Source: Variovorax sp. 54
GTDB taxonomy: Bacteria; Pseudomonadota; Gammaproteobacteria; Burkholderiales; Burkholderiaceae_C
DNA: 64,000 nt
Assembly: GCF_002754375.1 (NCBI RefSeq)
Contig: NZ_PEFF01000001.1
Coordinates: forward strand, 3,675,501-3,739,500
Reading direction: 5' to 3'
The notes beneath the pieces are model-generated. The model searched no databases, had not been told where the DNA came from, and saw only the letters and a list, made by a program, of their open reading frames with translations. Below, piece after piece: positions 1 to 9,116 of the stretch. Every line of letters begins with the position of its first letter. Within the stretch, counting starts at the first letter, position 1. Made by a program: the position numbers and the translations under genes.

Positions 1-1
1 C

Positions 2-460
2 TCGCCGATCTTTCCGAAGTACGAGGTGCCGCTGATGGGGCGCTCACGCTTCGCGTCCGATGCGGCCATCGGCGATGCACTGGCGGCGGTGGCTGAAGCT
101 GCGCTGCGCGATCCGGTGCGCCTGGTGGGGCAGAAGGCCGTCGATGAATTCCATCTGCATTCACCGAAGGTCCATCGCGGCCTGCTGATCAGCGGTGACC
201 GCTTCGTATCGACCACCGCGGAGAGTGGGGCCCTGCAGCGCTCGTTGCCCGATGCGCTCGCGGTCGAGATGGAAGGCGCGGCGATGGCGCAGGCCTGCCA
301 CGACTACGGCGTGCCCTTCGCGGCGCTGCGGACCATTTCGGACCGCGCCGACGATGCCGCGCACGGTGACTTCACGCGCTTCGTGGCTGAAGTGGCGAGC
401 CGCTACAGCCTCGCGCTTGTCGACGCGTGGCTTGCTTCCTTGCCGCGCGACGTGGCCTGA
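2..460 (+). CDS. 5'-methylthioadenosine/S-adenosylhomocysteine nucleosidase, C-terminal part
   Basis: The frame is open from the window edge, so the N-terminus is missing; 152 residues are visible. The protein belongs to the PNP/UDP phosphorylase superfamily. The motif VEMEGAAMAQ matches the substrate-binding Met-Glu segment of MTA/SAH nucleosidases, and ISDRADDAA carries the family's catalytic Asp. By family, it cleaves adenine from 5'-methylthioadenosine and S-adenosylhomocysteine in the cytoplasm, recycling by-products of polyamine synthesis and methylation. A GTG at 26 is in frame but would leave out the N-terminal half of the fold, so it is not the true start. A related purine phosphorylase or futalosine-type nucleosidase remains possible. 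Confidence 0.8.
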   Translation, partial: SPIFPKYEVPLMGRSRFASDAAIGDALAAVAEAALRDPVRLVGQKAVDEFHLHSPKVHRGLLISGDRFVSTTAESGALQRSLPDALAVEMEGAAMAQACHDYGVPFAALRTISDRADDAAHGDFTRFVAEVASRYSLALVDAWLASLPRDVA

Positions 461-465
461 AGCAC

Positions 466-1218
466 CTACGGCGCGAGCCGGCGCAGCGACGGCAGGTCGC
501 GCAACAGTGGCGGGATCGACAGCGCCAGCAGCAGCGCGGCCAGCGGCACGACGCAGATGAATCCCACGTGCTTGAAGCCCAGCGCGCCGACCGCGCCGCC
601 GAGCACGAACATGCCGACCAGCCCGCCGCAGCGACGCAGCCTGCTGCGGTCGTGGCGCACCGGCAGCGGTGTGGACGGCGCGCGCCGGTTCCAGTAGAGC
701 ATCTTGCCCAGCTCGATCCCCACGTCGGTGATGTTGCCGGTCATGTGGGTGGTGCGCGTGCTGCCGCCCGAGGTCTTCGACGCCACGGCGTTCTGCAGCC
801 CCATGATGAACGACAGCAGCAGCACCGTGAGTGGCACCGCGAACGGCGTGGCCCAGGTCAGCGTGATGGCGCCGGCGAGCCCGAACGGGAACATCAGCGC
901 GGCCTCCAGCAGCAGCGGCAGCGCATACACGCCATGCAGCCGATGTTGTCGCGCCCAGTTCACCAGCACCGCGCAGACCGCCGCGCCGCTCACGAACGCG
1001 AGGATCGCGCCCACCGCGTTCAACAGCAGCGTGAGGTTGCCCAGCACCATGCCGTCCGCCAGCTGCGAGGCGAAGCCGGTCATGTGCGAGGTGTACATGT
1101 GCAGCACGAGGAACCCGCCCGCATTGACGGCGCCGGCATTGAAGGCCAGCAGCAGGCCGAGCGCGGTGTTCGTCGACGGCGCGCGGTGGCGGTTGGTGAG
1201 GAAACGAAGTCTGCGCAC
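466..1218 (-). CDS. YoaK/DUF1275 family membrane protein
   Basis: This 250-residue protein has about six hydrophobic segments. It fits the DUF1275 (YoaK) family: an N-terminal AFNAGAVNAGGFLVL stretch and a HMTGN motif repeated as SHMTGFAS and THMTGNITD. The biochemical role of the family is not established. The GTG start at 1218 is preceded by a good GGAGG site five bases upstream, which decides the start. It ends 5 bp from the convergent nucleosidase gene. Confidence 0.8.
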   Translation of the reverse strand: MRRLRFLTNRHRAPSTNTALGLLLAFNAGAVNAGGFLVLHMYTSHMTGFASQLADGMVLGNLTLLLNAVGAILAFVSGAAVCAVLVNWARQHRLHGVYALPLLLEAALMFPFGLAGAITLTWATPFAVPLTVLLLSFIMGLQNAVASKTSGGSTRTTHMTGNITDVGIELGKMLYWNRRAPSTPLPVRHDRSRLRRCGGLVGMFVLGGAVGALGFKHVGFICVVPLAALLLALSIPPLLRDLPSLRRLAP

Positions 1219-1274
1219 GGGGCCCTCCAGGTCAACTGCCTGTCGACAGTCACTCTAGCACCCAGTGTGAAGAA

Positions 1275-2261
1275 CTACTTGAGCCAGCCGCGCCGGCGGA
1301 AGTACCACATCGGCACCAGTGCGCTGGCTGCCATCAGCGCGATGGCGTAGGGGTAGCCCATGGCCCAGTCGAGTTCGGGCATGAACTTGAAGTTCATGCC
1401 GTAGATGCTCGCGATCAACGTGGGCGGCAGCAGCGCGACGCTGGCCACCGAGAAGATCTTGATGGTCTTGTTCTGGTTGATGTTGATGAAACCGACGGTC
1501 GCATCCATCAGGAAGTTGATCTTGTCGAACAGGAAGGCCGTGTGGTTGTCCAGCGATTCGATGTCGCGCAGGATCTGCCGCGCTTCTTCGAACTGCTCGG
1601 CGTTGAGCATCTTGCTGCGCATCATGAAGCTCACGGCGCGGCGTGTGTCCATCACGTTGCGGCGGATGCGGCCGTTCAAGTCTTCCTGCCGTGCGATGAG
1701 GCCGAGCACCTCGCCGGCCAGCTCGTCGGTGACGTTGCCCGACAGCACTTTCTTGCCGGCCACTTCGAGCTCGTCGTAGATGTTCTCCAACGTGTCGGCC
1801 GAGTATTCGGCGTCGGCGTCGAAGAGCTTGAGCATCACTTCCTTGGCGTCTTCGATCAGCCCCGGTGCGCGGCGTGCGCGCATGCGCAGCAGGCGGAACA
1901 CGGGCACGTCTTCGTCGTGGATCGAGAACAGCACGCCGCGGCTGCGCAGGTCGGTGTTGTGCTGGTTGAGGATGAAGGCGACGCGCACCGTGCGCGGGTC
2001 TTCGTCGTCGTCGATCAGGAAGTCGGAGCGGATGTGCAGTTCGCCGTTGTCTTCTTCGTAGAAGCGCGCCGATTCCTCGATGTCCTCGTCCATCGCGTCT
2101 TCGGGAATCGAGAGGCCGTAGTACTGCTTGATCCAGCGCTTTTCTTCGAGCGTGGGCGACTCGAGGTCGACCCAGATCGGCTGGAACTTGGAGAGCTCTT
2201 CGAGCGACTCGATCTCTTCCTGGACGAGACGGCCGTTGGCGAGCGTAAAGATATTGAGCAT
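1275..2261 (-). CDS. corA: CorA-type magnesium/cobalt transporter
   Basis: This 328-residue protein has a long acidic, helical cytoplasmic N-terminal domain and two C-terminal membrane segments. The CorA signature YGMN lies at about residues 287-290, between the two helices, and the chain ends in a basic tail (FRRRGWLK). By family it forms a pentameric channel for Mg2+ uptake across the inner membrane. Length matches the usual 310-330 residues. It is divergent from the helicase gene. No clear Mg2+-sensing leader was recognised in the roughly 225 bp between them. Confidence 0.93.
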   Translation of the reverse strand: MLNIFTLANGRLVQEEIESLEELSKFQPIWVDLESPTLEEKRWIKQYYGLSIPEDAMDEDIEESARFYEEDNGELHIRSDFLIDDDEDPRTVRVAFILNQHNTDLRSRGVLFSIHDEDVPVFRLLRMRARRAPGLIEDAKEVMLKLFDADAEYSADTLENIYDELEVAGKKVLSGNVTDELAGEVLGLIARQEDLNGRIRRNVMDTRRAVSFMMRSKMLNAEQFEEARQILRDIESLDNHTAFLFDKINFLMDATVGFININQNKTIKIFSVASVALLPPTLIASIYGMNFKFMPELDWAMGYPYAIALMAASALVPMWYFRRRGWLK

Positions 2262-2486
2262 GGGCTCACTCCCGGGAATGACTGAACGATGGGCGAGGGA
2301 GGGGCGCTTTCAATTCCCGCAGACCCGGCGTCAGTACATCACGCGCGGCGTCGCAAGGGAGTTGAAAGCTGCCGAGACGGGGCGGTTTCCATGGGGAGTC
2401 TCCGGTTGCAGCGAGGCGCGATTATGTCACTGGCCACTGGGCCACAAGGTGCATGGACTGGACGGACATACAGTAAAGTCGTGCCC

Positions 2487-4604
2487 ATGCAGACCCCTGC
2501 GTCCCCCGTTCTTTCCGCCCCTCCGAAGACGCAAGCCGAGCGCCTGGCCGCGGCGCTCGCCGCGCTCAACGACGACCAGCGCGCGGCGGTCGAGCACGGC
2601 GTGGGCGCAGCGGTCGGCGAGGACCACAGGCCGCTGCTCGTGATCGCCGGCGCCGGCTCGGGCAAGACCAGCACGCTGGCGCACCGGGTGGCGCACCTGA
2701 TCGCGGGCGGGGTCGATCCGCAGCGCCTGCTGCTGCTCACGTTCTCGCGCCGCGCCGCGCAGGAAATGGAGCGCCGCGCGGGCCAGGTGCTGGCGCGTGT
2801 GCTGGGCCTGAAGTCGGAGCGCCCGCCGGCGCTGCCGTGGGCCGGCACCTTCCACGGCATCGGCGCGCGGCTGCTGCGCGAGTACGCCGCGCAGATCGGG
2901 CTCGACGAGAACTTCACCATCCACGACCGCGGCGACGCCGAAGACCTCATGGGGCTGGTGCGGCACGAGCTGGGGCTGTCGTCCACGGTCAACCGCTTTC
3001 CGCGCAAGGGCACCTGCCTGTCGATCTACTCGCGCTGCGTGAACACGCGCGCGCCGCTGGCCGAGGTTCTGAAAGACAACTTTCCCTGGTGTGCCGAGTG
3101 GGAGGCCGAACTCAAGAAACTGTTTGGCGCGTACGTCGAGGCCAAGCAGCAGCAGAACGTGCTCGACTACGACGACCTGCTGCTCTACTGGGCCGAGATG
3201 GTCGCAGAGCCCGCGCTGGCCGCGCACGTCGGCGCGCGCTTCGACCACGTGCTGGTCGACGAGTACCAGGACACCAACCTGCTGCAGGCCGAGATCCTGC
3301 GGGCGATGAAGCCCGACGGGCGCGGCGTGACGGTGGTGGGCGACGACGCGCAGTCGATCTATTCGTTCCGCGGCGCCACGGTGCGCAACATCCTCGACTT
3401 TCCTTCGCAGTTCTCGCAAGAGGCGCGCATCGTCACGCTGGAGCGCAACTACCGCTCGACGCAGCCGATCCTCGACGTGTCGAACCGTGTCATCGCGCAG
3501 GCCGCCGAGCGGCACGCCAAGACGCTGTGGACCGACAAGCCCTCGGCCGGCAAGCCGGTGCTGGTGCTCGTGCCCGACGAGGCCGGGCAGGCGCGCTGGG
3601 TGGCCGACAAGATCCTGGCGCATCGTGAGGGCGGGCTGGCGCTGAAGTCGCAGGCGGTGCTGTTTCGCACCTCGTCGCACAGCGCGGCACTCGAACTGGA
3701 GCTGGCGCGGCGCAACATCCCGTTCGTGAAGTTCGGCGGTCTCAAGTTCCTCGAGGCCTCGCACGTGAAGGACCTGCTCGCCGTGCTGCGTTTCGCGCAA
3801 AACCCGCGCGGGCGCATGGCGGGCTTCCGGGTCACGCAGCTCATTCCGGGCGTGGGCCCGGCCACCGGCACGCGCCTGCTCGACGCGATGGACCAGGCGG
3901 CCGACCCGGCCGCGGCGGTGCGCGACTTCGTGCCGCCGTCGGCCGCGCGTGAACAGTGGGCCGACTTCGCCCAGGCCTATGCCGCCTTGCGCGAGCCGTC
4001 CCTGAAGTGGCCGGCCGACGTGGAAGTCGCGATGCAGTGGTACCAGCCGCACCTGGAGCGGCTGTACGAAGACACCTCGGGCGTTCGACGCGCCGACGTC
4101 GAGCAGCTGGCGCGGCTGGCGGGCGGCTATGGCTCGCGCGAACGCTTCCTCACCGAGCTCACGCTCGACCCGCCCGAAGCCACCAGCGACCGGCCCGGTC
4201 CGCCGTCGCTCGACGAGGACTACCTGATCCTCTCGACCATCCATTCGGCCAAGGGGCAGGAGTGGAATTCGGTGCATGTGATCAACGTGGTCGACGGCTG
4301 CATGCCGGCCGACGTGGCGCAGGGCGCGCATGAGCTGGAAGAAGAGCGGCGCCTGCTCTACGTGGCGATGACGCGGGCCCGCGACCACCTGCATCTGGTG
4401 ATGCCGCAGCGCTTCCACATCACGCAGCAGGCGGCGCGCGGCGACCGGCACCTGTACGCCAACCGCACCCGTTTCATCACGGAGGCCGACCTGGCGGGCT
4501 TCGAGCTGCAGACCTGGCCGCCGCCCCCGGTGCTGCCGCCCGCCGTGCCGCCGCCGGCCGCCGTGATCGACCTGCGCAACCGCATGCGCGCCGCCTGGCG
4601 CTGA
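2487..4604 (+). CDS. UvrD/Rep-type ATP-dependent DNA helicase
   Basis: This 705-residue superfamily 1A helicase has a Walker A motif GAGSGKT at residues 55-61, a DEYQD-type Walker B (LVDEYQDTN), motif III GDDAQSIYSFRGA, and the late motifs STIHSAKGQEW and YVAMTRARDHLHL. By family it unwinds DNA 3'->5' in repair or replication restart. The open frame runs upstream to 2289, but the ATG at 2487 is preferred because the helicase domain begins shortly after and the extra N-terminal residues look non-coding. The proline-rich tail ends in a short basic helix. Whether it corresponds to UvrD, Rep or a third paralogue cannot be decided here. Confidence 0.9.
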   Translation: MQTPASPVLSAPPKTQAERLAAALAALNDDQRAAVEHGVGAAVGEDHRPLLVIAGAGSGKTSTLAHRVAHLIAGGVDPQRLLLLTFSRRAAQEMERRAGQVLARVLGLKSERPPALPWAGTFHGIGARLLREYAAQIGLDENFTIHDRGDAEDLMGLVRHELGLSSTVNRFPRKGTCLSIYSRCVNTRAPLAEVLKDNFPWCAEWEAELKKLFGAYVEAKQQQNVLDYDDLLLYWAEMVAEPALAAHVGARFDHVLVDEYQDTNLLQAEILRAMKPDGRGVTVVGDDAQSIYSFRGATVRNILDFPSQFSQEARIVTLERNYRSTQPILDVSNRVIAQAAERHAKTLWTDKPSAGKPVLVLVPDEAGQARWVADKILAHREGGLALKSQAVLFRTSSHSAALELELARRNIPFVKFGGLKFLEASHVKDLLAVLRFAQNPRGRMAGFRVTQLIPGVGPATGTRLLDAMDQAADPAAAVRDFVPPSAAREQWADFAQAYAALREPSLKWPADVEVAMQWYQPHLERLYEDTSGVRRADVEQLARLAGGYGSRERFLTELTLDPPEATSDRPGPPSLDEDYLILSTIHSAKGQEWNSVHVINVVDGCMPADVAQGAHELEEERRLLYVAMTRARDHLHLVMPQRFHITQQAARGDRHLYANRTRFITEADLAGFELQTWPPPPVLPPAVPPPAAVIDLRNRMRAAWR

Positions 4605-4925
4605 ACGGGCCAGCCCTTCGGTCGGGAGGGTCACTGCGTGCGATGTGTGGAAACACTTGCTTCCAATGTGCCGCAACCGCATGCCCCTGCACGGGGACAG
4701 CTATGGAAACAATAGCGGATTAGGGCATGCAATACACCGGCCCGTCACTCGAGCAAGCCCCGGTATTGCAATACCGTGACAGCTTGGGCATAGTGAATCC
4801 GACCGCCCCCTTTCTCCATCGCTCTTCCTCTTCTCCCCTCTCTCCCAACCTCACCTGTTTCGCCGGCCACGCTTCATCCCGGAGCGCGGTCATTTCCCCA
4901 ACCGTCAATTCTCAGGAGGTCATTC
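4605..4925. other. Intergenic region upstream of hpf
   Basis: These 321 bp hold no credible gene. The notable content is a perfect 16-bp palindrome at 4761-4776, a sigma70-like promoter overlapping it, a C/T-rich stretch at about 4805-4860, and a strong AGGAGG ribosome site at 4914-4919 serving hpf. Confidence 0.6.
4766..4794 (+). promoter_or_regulatory. Predicted hpf promoter with palindrome over the -35 element
   Basis: TTGCAA (4766-4771) and CATAGT (4789-4794) are separated by exactly 17 bp. The -35 hexamer sits inside the perfect palindrome CGGTATTGCAATACCG (4761-4776), an arrangement expected for a repressor or activator operator. The implied start would give a leader of about 125 nt before hpf. 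Confidence 0.45.
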
Positions 4926-5255
4926 ATGAATTTGACGATCAGCGGTCATCACCTCGACGTCACACCTGCCTTGCGCACCTACGTCACGAGCAAGCTGGAC
5001 CGGATCACGCGACATTTCGACCAGGTGGTCGATGTCAAGGTGATCCTCACGGTGGAAAAGCAGAAGGAAAAGGAACGCCGCCAAAGGGCGGAGTGCAACA
5101 TTCACGTCAAAGGCAATGACATGTTCGCGGAATCGAGCCACGCTGATCTGTACGCCGCAGTCGATGAACTGGTCGACAAGCTCGACCGTCAGGTGGTCCG
5201 CCACAAGGATCGCCTGCAAGACCACCATCACGTGGCGCCCAAGCGCGTGATGTAA
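4926..5255 (+). CDS. hpf: Ribosome hibernation promoting factor, short form
   Basis: This 109-residue protein has the HPF/RaiA N-terminal fold ([17 protein letters not shown], then [15 protein letters not shown]). It ends soon after HKDRLQDHH, so it is the short HPF that lacks the long dimerisation tail. By family it binds the 30S decoding region and promotes 100S dimers in stationary phase or stress. The AGGAGG site seven bases from the ATG is strong. The classic neighbour rpoN is absent; the gene upstream is a helicase. An intrinsic terminator follows, so ptsN is probably transcribed partly on its own. Confidence 0.92.
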   Translation: MNLTISGHHLDVTPALRTYVTSKLDRITRHFDQVVDVKVILTVEKQKEKERRQRAECNIHVKGNDMFAESSHADLYAAVDELVDKLDRQVVRHKDRLQDHHHVAPKRVM

Positions 5256-5282
5256 ACGCCGGGCCCCGCGCCCCGCATCTCA

Positions 5283-5304
5283 GGCCGCCTTCGGGCGGCC
5301 TTTT
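5283..5304 (+). terminator. Intrinsic terminator after hpf
   Basis: GGCCGCC and GGGCGGCC pair around a TTC(G) loop and are followed directly by TTTTGTTTG. It lies 27 bp after the hpf stop codon. Confidence 0.85.
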
Positions 5305-5445
5305 GTTTGTCCGACCACATTGGTGGGGCTTTGCAAGGCCCCCAGAGGGGGCGACGCCTCTTGGCAACACATGTAGACGAAAGTAATTAGGGGGACTGGG
5401 GGTTTTTACCGATGAGGTGCATAATCGCGCCGCTCTGACCCCACC

Positions 5446-5913
5446 ATGAATCGCCTCGCGTCCATCCTGCCGCCCGCTCAAGTGCTCGTGAGCGTTGACG
5501 CCACCAGCAAGAAACGTGCTTTCGAAGAAGCTGGCCTTCTGTTCGAAAGCCTTCACGGCCTGGGACGTGCCCTCATCACCGACAGCCTGTTTGCGCGCGA
5601 GCGCCTCGGCTCCACCGGTCTGGGCCATGGCGTTGCCATTCCGCATGGCCGCATCAAGGGCCTCAAGGCCCCGATGGCCGCGGTGTTCCAGCTGGCGAAC
5701 CCCATCGGCTTCGACGCTCCCGACGAGCAGCCCGTGGCGCTGCTGATCTTCCTGCTGGTGCCCGAAGCGGCCACGCAGAAGCACCTCGAAATCCTGTCTG
5801 AAATTGCCGAGCTGCTGAGCGACGCCGGCCTGCGCGAGCAGATCAAGTCCAGCACCGACGCCGCCGCACTGCACGGCCTCATTGCCGGCTGGCAATCGAC
5901 CCAGGTCGCCTGA
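5446..5913 (+). CDS. ptsN: Nitrogen PTS EIIA component
   Basis: This 155-residue single EIIA(Fru/Ntr)-type domain has its phosphorylatable His at residue 67 in GHGVAIPHGRI. By family it accepts phosphate from NPr and regulates potassium and nitrogen physiology rather than carrying sugar. It sits between hpf and hprK, the usual order in Betaproteobacteria. No strong ribosome site precedes the ATG. A CATAAT hexamer at 5420-5425 could be a -10 element for a short-leader transcript. Confidence 0.92.
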   Translation: MNRLASILPPAQVLVSVDATSKKRAFEEAGLLFESLHGLGRALITDSLFARERLGSTGLGHGVAIPHGRIKGLKAPMAAVFQLANPIGFDAPDEQPVALLIFLLVPEAATQKHLEILSEIAELLSDAGLREQIKSSTDAAALHGLIAGWQSTQVA

Positions 5914-6014
5914 GCGCACGCGCCGGGCGGGCCGCTGCTGATAAGCTGCGGCGACGCTTTTCTCTCCCTCCATCCTGACCAGAATGCCGGCGTCCCGCGC
6001 CGGCCGCCGCACGC

Positions 6015-6974
6015 ATGAAGCCGACCGTCATCAGCGCCGATGCCATGTTCGAGGAGTTCCGCGGATCGCTCCGCTGGGAATGGCTCGCGGGGCTCGGCGC
6101 CTCGGAGCGCCAGTTCGACCCCGACGTCATCAGCCGCGCGCAGTCGGCCGCCGACCTGGTCGGCTACCTGAACTACATCCACCCATACCGCGTGCAGATC
6201 CTGGGTGCGCGCGAGGTGGCCTACCTCACGCGCGGCAGCAAGGAAGACTGCGTGCGCCGCATCGGGCGCATCGTCACGCTGGAGCCGCCGATGCTGGTGC
6301 TGGCCGACGGCCAGGCCGCACCCGACGAGCTGTTGTCGATCTGCGAGCGCGCGCAACTGCCGCTCTTTGCCACGCGCGAATCGTCGGCCTTCGTGATCGA
6401 CCTGCTGCGCGCCTACCTGTCCAAGCACTTCGCCGAGCGCACCTCGATGCACGGCGTGTTCATGGACATCCTGGGCATGGGCGTGATGATCACGGGCGAG
6501 TCGGGCCTCGGCAAAAGCGAGCTCGGCCTGGAGCTGATCTCGCGCGGCAACGGCCTCGTGGCCGACGATGCGGTCGACCTGTACCGCATCAACCAGAACA
6601 CCATCGAGGGCCGCTGCCCCGACCTGCTGCTCAACCTGCTGGAGGTGCGCGGCATCGGCCTGCTGGACATCCGCGCGATCTTCGGCGAGACGGCGGTGCG
6701 CCGGAAGATGCGGCTGAAGCTCATCGTGCACCTCGTGCGGCGCGACAGCTTCGAGCGCGACTACGAGCGCATGCCCTCGGCGCCGCTCACGCAGGACGTG
6801 CTGGGCATCCCGGTGCGCAAGGTCATCATCCAGGTGGTGGCGGGGCGCAACATCGCCGTGCTGGTGGAAGCCGCGGTACGCAATTCGATCCTGCAGCTGC
6901 GCGGCATCGATACGTATGCCGATTTCGTGGCGCGCCACCACAAGGCGATGGAGAGCGGGCGCGATCCGGACTGA
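6015..6974 (+). CDS. hprK: HPr kinase/phosphorylase
   Basis: This 319-residue protein carries the Walker A motif GESGLGKS at residues 161-168 and the family signature around [15 protein letters not shown]. By family it phosphorylates and dephosphorylates a serine in HPr. In Proteobacteria it is usually linked to the nitrogen PTS and exopolysaccharide or carbon control rather than classic catabolite repression. The ATG at 6015 is the first sensible start and gives the normal length. It forms a block with hpf and ptsN. Confidence 0.93.
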   Translation: MKPTVISADAMFEEFRGSLRWEWLAGLGASERQFDPDVISRAQSAADLVGYLNYIHPYRVQILGAREVAYLTRGSKEDCVRRIGRIVTLEPPMLVLADGQAAPDELLSICERAQLPLFATRESSAFVIDLLRAYLSKHFAERTSMHGVFMDILGMGVMITGESGLGKSELGLELISRGNGLVADDAVDLYRINQNTIEGRCPDLLLNLLEVRGIGLLDIRAIFGETAVRRKMRLKLIVHLVRRDSFERDYERMPSAPLTQDVLGIPVRKVIIQVVAGRNIAVLVEAAVRNSILQLRGIDTYADFVARHHKAMESGRDPD

Positions 6975-6984
6975 AGACGCAAAG

Positions 6985-7009
6985 AAAAAAGCCCTTCATG
7001 GTGAAGGGC
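6985..7009 (-). terminator. Intrinsic terminator of fur
   Basis: On the minus strand GCCCTTCA and TGAAGGGC form an 8-bp stem with a 3-nt loop, followed by six U residues (A-tract at 6985-6990 on the plus strand). It lies downstream of fur and just after the hprK stop, so it may also serve hprK weakly. Confidence 0.75.
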
Positions 7010-7018
7010 CGTTGTCTG

Positions 7019-7048
7019 CTTCAGCAGGCCTTCAGCAGGCCTTCAGCG
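7019..7048. repeat. 11-bp tandem repeat after fur
   Basis: CTTCAGCAGGC occurs twice in tandem (7019-7029, 7030-7040) and a partial third copy follows. It lies between the fur stop codon and the fur terminator hairpin, so it is transcribed but not translated. Confidence 0.6.
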
Positions 7049-7468
7049 TCAGCGCTTCTTGACGCAATCGCCGCACAGGCCGTACAGCGACATGGCGTGG
7101 TCCTGCAGGATCCAGCCCTTGTCCTTGGCGATCATCTGCTGGCGGCGCTCGATCTCGGCGTCGTAGAACTCCTCGACCTTGCCGCACGAGGTGCAGATCA
7201 GGTGGTCGTGGTGCGTGCCTTCGTTCAGCTCGTAGACCGCCTTGCCGCTTTCGAAGTGGCTGCGCTCCAGGATGCCGGCCTGCTCGAACTGCGTCAGCAC
7301 GCGGTACACGGTGGCCAGTCCGATGTCGGAGTGTTCGTTGAGCAGCACGCGGAAGACGTCTTCCGCTGTCATGTGCCGCTGGCTGCCGGTCTGGAAGATC
7401 TCGAGGATCTTCAGCCGCGGCAAGGTGGCCTTGAGGCCGGTGTTCTTGAGTTCGTCGATGTTGGCCAT
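7049..7468 (-). CDS. fur: Ferric uptake regulator
   Basis: This 139-residue Fur-family repressor has an N-terminal winged helix (residues 10-80), a His-rich hinge [10 protein letters not shown], and two CxxC pairs (Cys92/Cys95 and Cys132/Cys135) that form the structural zinc site. By family, with Fe2+ it represses iron-uptake genes. A Fur-box-like site precedes the TonB receptor gene at 38 kb. It is divergent from bamE, a common arrangement in Beta- and Gammaproteobacteria. Confidence 0.95.
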   Translation of the reverse strand: MANIDELKNTGLKATLPRLKILEIFQTGSQRHMTAEDVFRVLLNEHSDIGLATVYRVLTQFEQAGILERSHFESGKAVYELNEGTHHDHLICTSCGKVEEFYDAEIERRQQMIAKDKGWILQDHAMSLYGLCGDCVKKR

Positions 7469-7553
7469 GATGGTTCCTGCGCCCTGGGCTGAGGCCGGGC
7501 CTTCAGGCTCGACCGCTACAATGTTCGATCATATCGCTACCCCCTCTTCTCCC

Positions 7554-8114
7554 ATGCCTGCCATCCTCCAACGCCGGCCCTGGTTGCTGGTTGCTGCCAT
7601 TGCGGCGACGCTCGCCCTCGGTGCCTGCAGCGGTTTCAGCGAACGCACGCGTGGCGCGCTGTCTGCCGTCACCCCCTACAAAGTCGAAGTGGTGCAGGGC
7701 AATTTCGTGTCGAAGGAACAGGTCGCGGCACTCAAGCCCGGCATGTCGCGCCAACAGGTGCGCGAGATCCTTGGCACCTCGCTGCTGAACGACGTCTTCC
7801 ACGCCAACCGCTGGGACTATGTCTTCACGATCCGCCGCCAGGGCGTCGATCCGCAGGAGCGCCGCCTGACCGTGTTCTTCAACGGTGAACTCATGGACCG
7901 CTTCGAGGGCGACGAGATGCCCAGCGAAGAAGAGTTCGTCGCCACGCTCGACACCCGCCGCAAGACCGGCAAGGTGCCGCAGCTCGAGGCCACCGAAGAC
8001 GAGCTCAAGAAATTCGCGCCCAAGGACGACAAGAAAGCCGACACCACCGGCACCCCGGCGGCCCCTGTGCCCGCGCTGCCGGCCGCCTACCCCCCGCTCG
8101 AAGCTGCGCGCTGA
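7554..8114 (+). CDS. bamE: Outer membrane assembly lipoprotein BamE
   Basis: From the ATG at 7554 the protein has 186 residues and a lipoprotein signal with lipobox LGAC (Cys25), followed by the SmpA/OmlA domain (KPGMSRQQVREILGTSLL, then NRWDYVFTIRR). By family it is an accessory subunit of the BAM complex that inserts outer membrane proteins. An in-frame ATG at 7521 would add 11 residues, but it overlaps the likely -10 element TACAAT (7517-7522). The C-terminal tail after about residue 145 is long, charged and Ala/Pro-rich compared with E. coli BamE. Confidence 0.92.
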   Translation: MPAILQRRPWLLVAAIAATLALGACSGFSERTRGALSAVTPYKVEVVQGNFVSKEQVAALKPGMSRQQVREILGTSLLNDVFHANRWDYVFTIRRQGVDPQERRLTVFFNGELMDRFEGDEMPSEEEFVATLDTRRKTGKVPQLEATEDELKKFAPKDDKKADTTGTPAAPVPALPAAYPPLEAAR

Positions 8115-8234
8115 GCGTGCGCGGCAGGGCTCCGGCGGCGGCCACCCCACCTGCGGGCGGTGCCCGCCGGACCGGTGGTTGGCTGGCGTCGGTGTCCATG
8201 GCTCCCGTAGGGACTTTTCAAAGACTGAATCGCC

Positions 8235-9089
8235 GTGACTGAACCGACCACCACCCCCACTTCCGTTTCTTCTTCCTCCGCTCCCGCGCTGCGCCGGGTC
8301 GCGATTGCCGGCGCCTCGGGCCGCATGGGCCACATGCTGATCGAAGCCGTGCGCAACGCGCCCGACTGCCGCCTGGCCGGCGCGCTCGACATCGCAGGCA
8401 GCGCGGCCCTCGGCGCCGATGCCGCGGCCTTCCTGGGCTTCACCAGCGGCGTGCCCATCGTGGCCGACCTGCGCACCGGCCTGCAAGACGCGCAGGTGCT
8501 CATCGACTTCACCCGCCCCGAAGGCACAATGGCGCACCTCGCCGTATGCCGCGAGCTGGGCGTGCAGGCCGTGATCGGCACCACCGGCTTCAGCGACGCG
8601 CAGAAGGCCGAGATCGCCGAGATCGCCAAAGACATCGCCATCATGATGGCGCCCAACATGAGCGTGGGCGTCAACGTCACGCTCAAGCTGCTCGACATGG
8701 CGGCCCGCGCGATGGCCACCGGCTACGACATCGAGATCGTCGAGGCCCACCACCGCTTCAAGGTCGACGCCCCCTCGGGCACCGCGCTCAAGATGGGCGA
8801 GGTGATCGCCGACGCGCTGGGCCGCGACCTCAAGGACTGCGCCGTGTACGGCCGCGAAGGCATCACGGGCGAGCGCGACCCGTCGACCATCGGCTTCGCC
8901 ACCATCCGCGGCGGCGACATCGTGGGCGACCACACCGTGCTGTTCGCCGGCATCGGCGAGCGCATCGAAATCTCCCACAAGTCGTCCAGCCGCGTGACCT
9001 ACGCGCAGGGCGCGCTGCGTGCGGTGCGCTTTCTGGGCGGACAGCGCAACGGCCTGTTCGACATGTTCGACGTGCTGGGCCTGCGCTAA
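8235..9089 (+). CDS. dapB: 4-hydroxy-tetrahydrodipicolinate reductase
   Basis: This 284-residue protein has an N-terminal NAD(P)-binding GASGRMG motif at residues 26-32 and the catalytic [15 protein letters not shown] segment with the general-acid His. By family it reduces the dihydrodipicolinate precursor in lysine and diaminopimelate synthesis. The start is GTG and the Ser/Thr-rich first 18 residues are not conserved in the family, so a slightly later start is possible. It lies between bamE and the exbBD pair. Confidence 0.95.
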   Translation: MTEPTTTPTSVSSSSAPALRRVAIAGASGRMGHMLIEAVRNAPDCRLAGALDIAGSAALGADAAAFLGFTSGVPIVADLRTGLQDAQVLIDFTRPEGTMAHLAVCRELGVQAVIGTTGFSDAQKAEIAEIAKDIAIMMAPNMSVGVNVTLKLLDMAARAMATGYDIEIVEAHHRFKVDAPSGTALKMGEVIADALGRDLKDCAVYGREGITGERDPSTIGFATIRGGDIVGDHTVLFAGIGERIEISHKSSSRVTYAQGALRAVRFLGGQRNGLFDMFDVLGLR

Positions 9090-9116
9090 GCACGCGCACC
9101 ACAACCAAGGACGCGG

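Noticed and set aside
2427..4682. Open frame of about 750 codons antisense to the helicase
   Set aside because: Same reason: low-information Arg/His-rich translation opposite a gene with all helicase motifs.
4640..4925. Sigma54 promoter upstream of hpf
   Set aside because: A TGGAAACACTTGC stretch looks similar, but the GG-to-GC spacing is 8 rather than 10 bases. No proper GG-N10-GC site was found.
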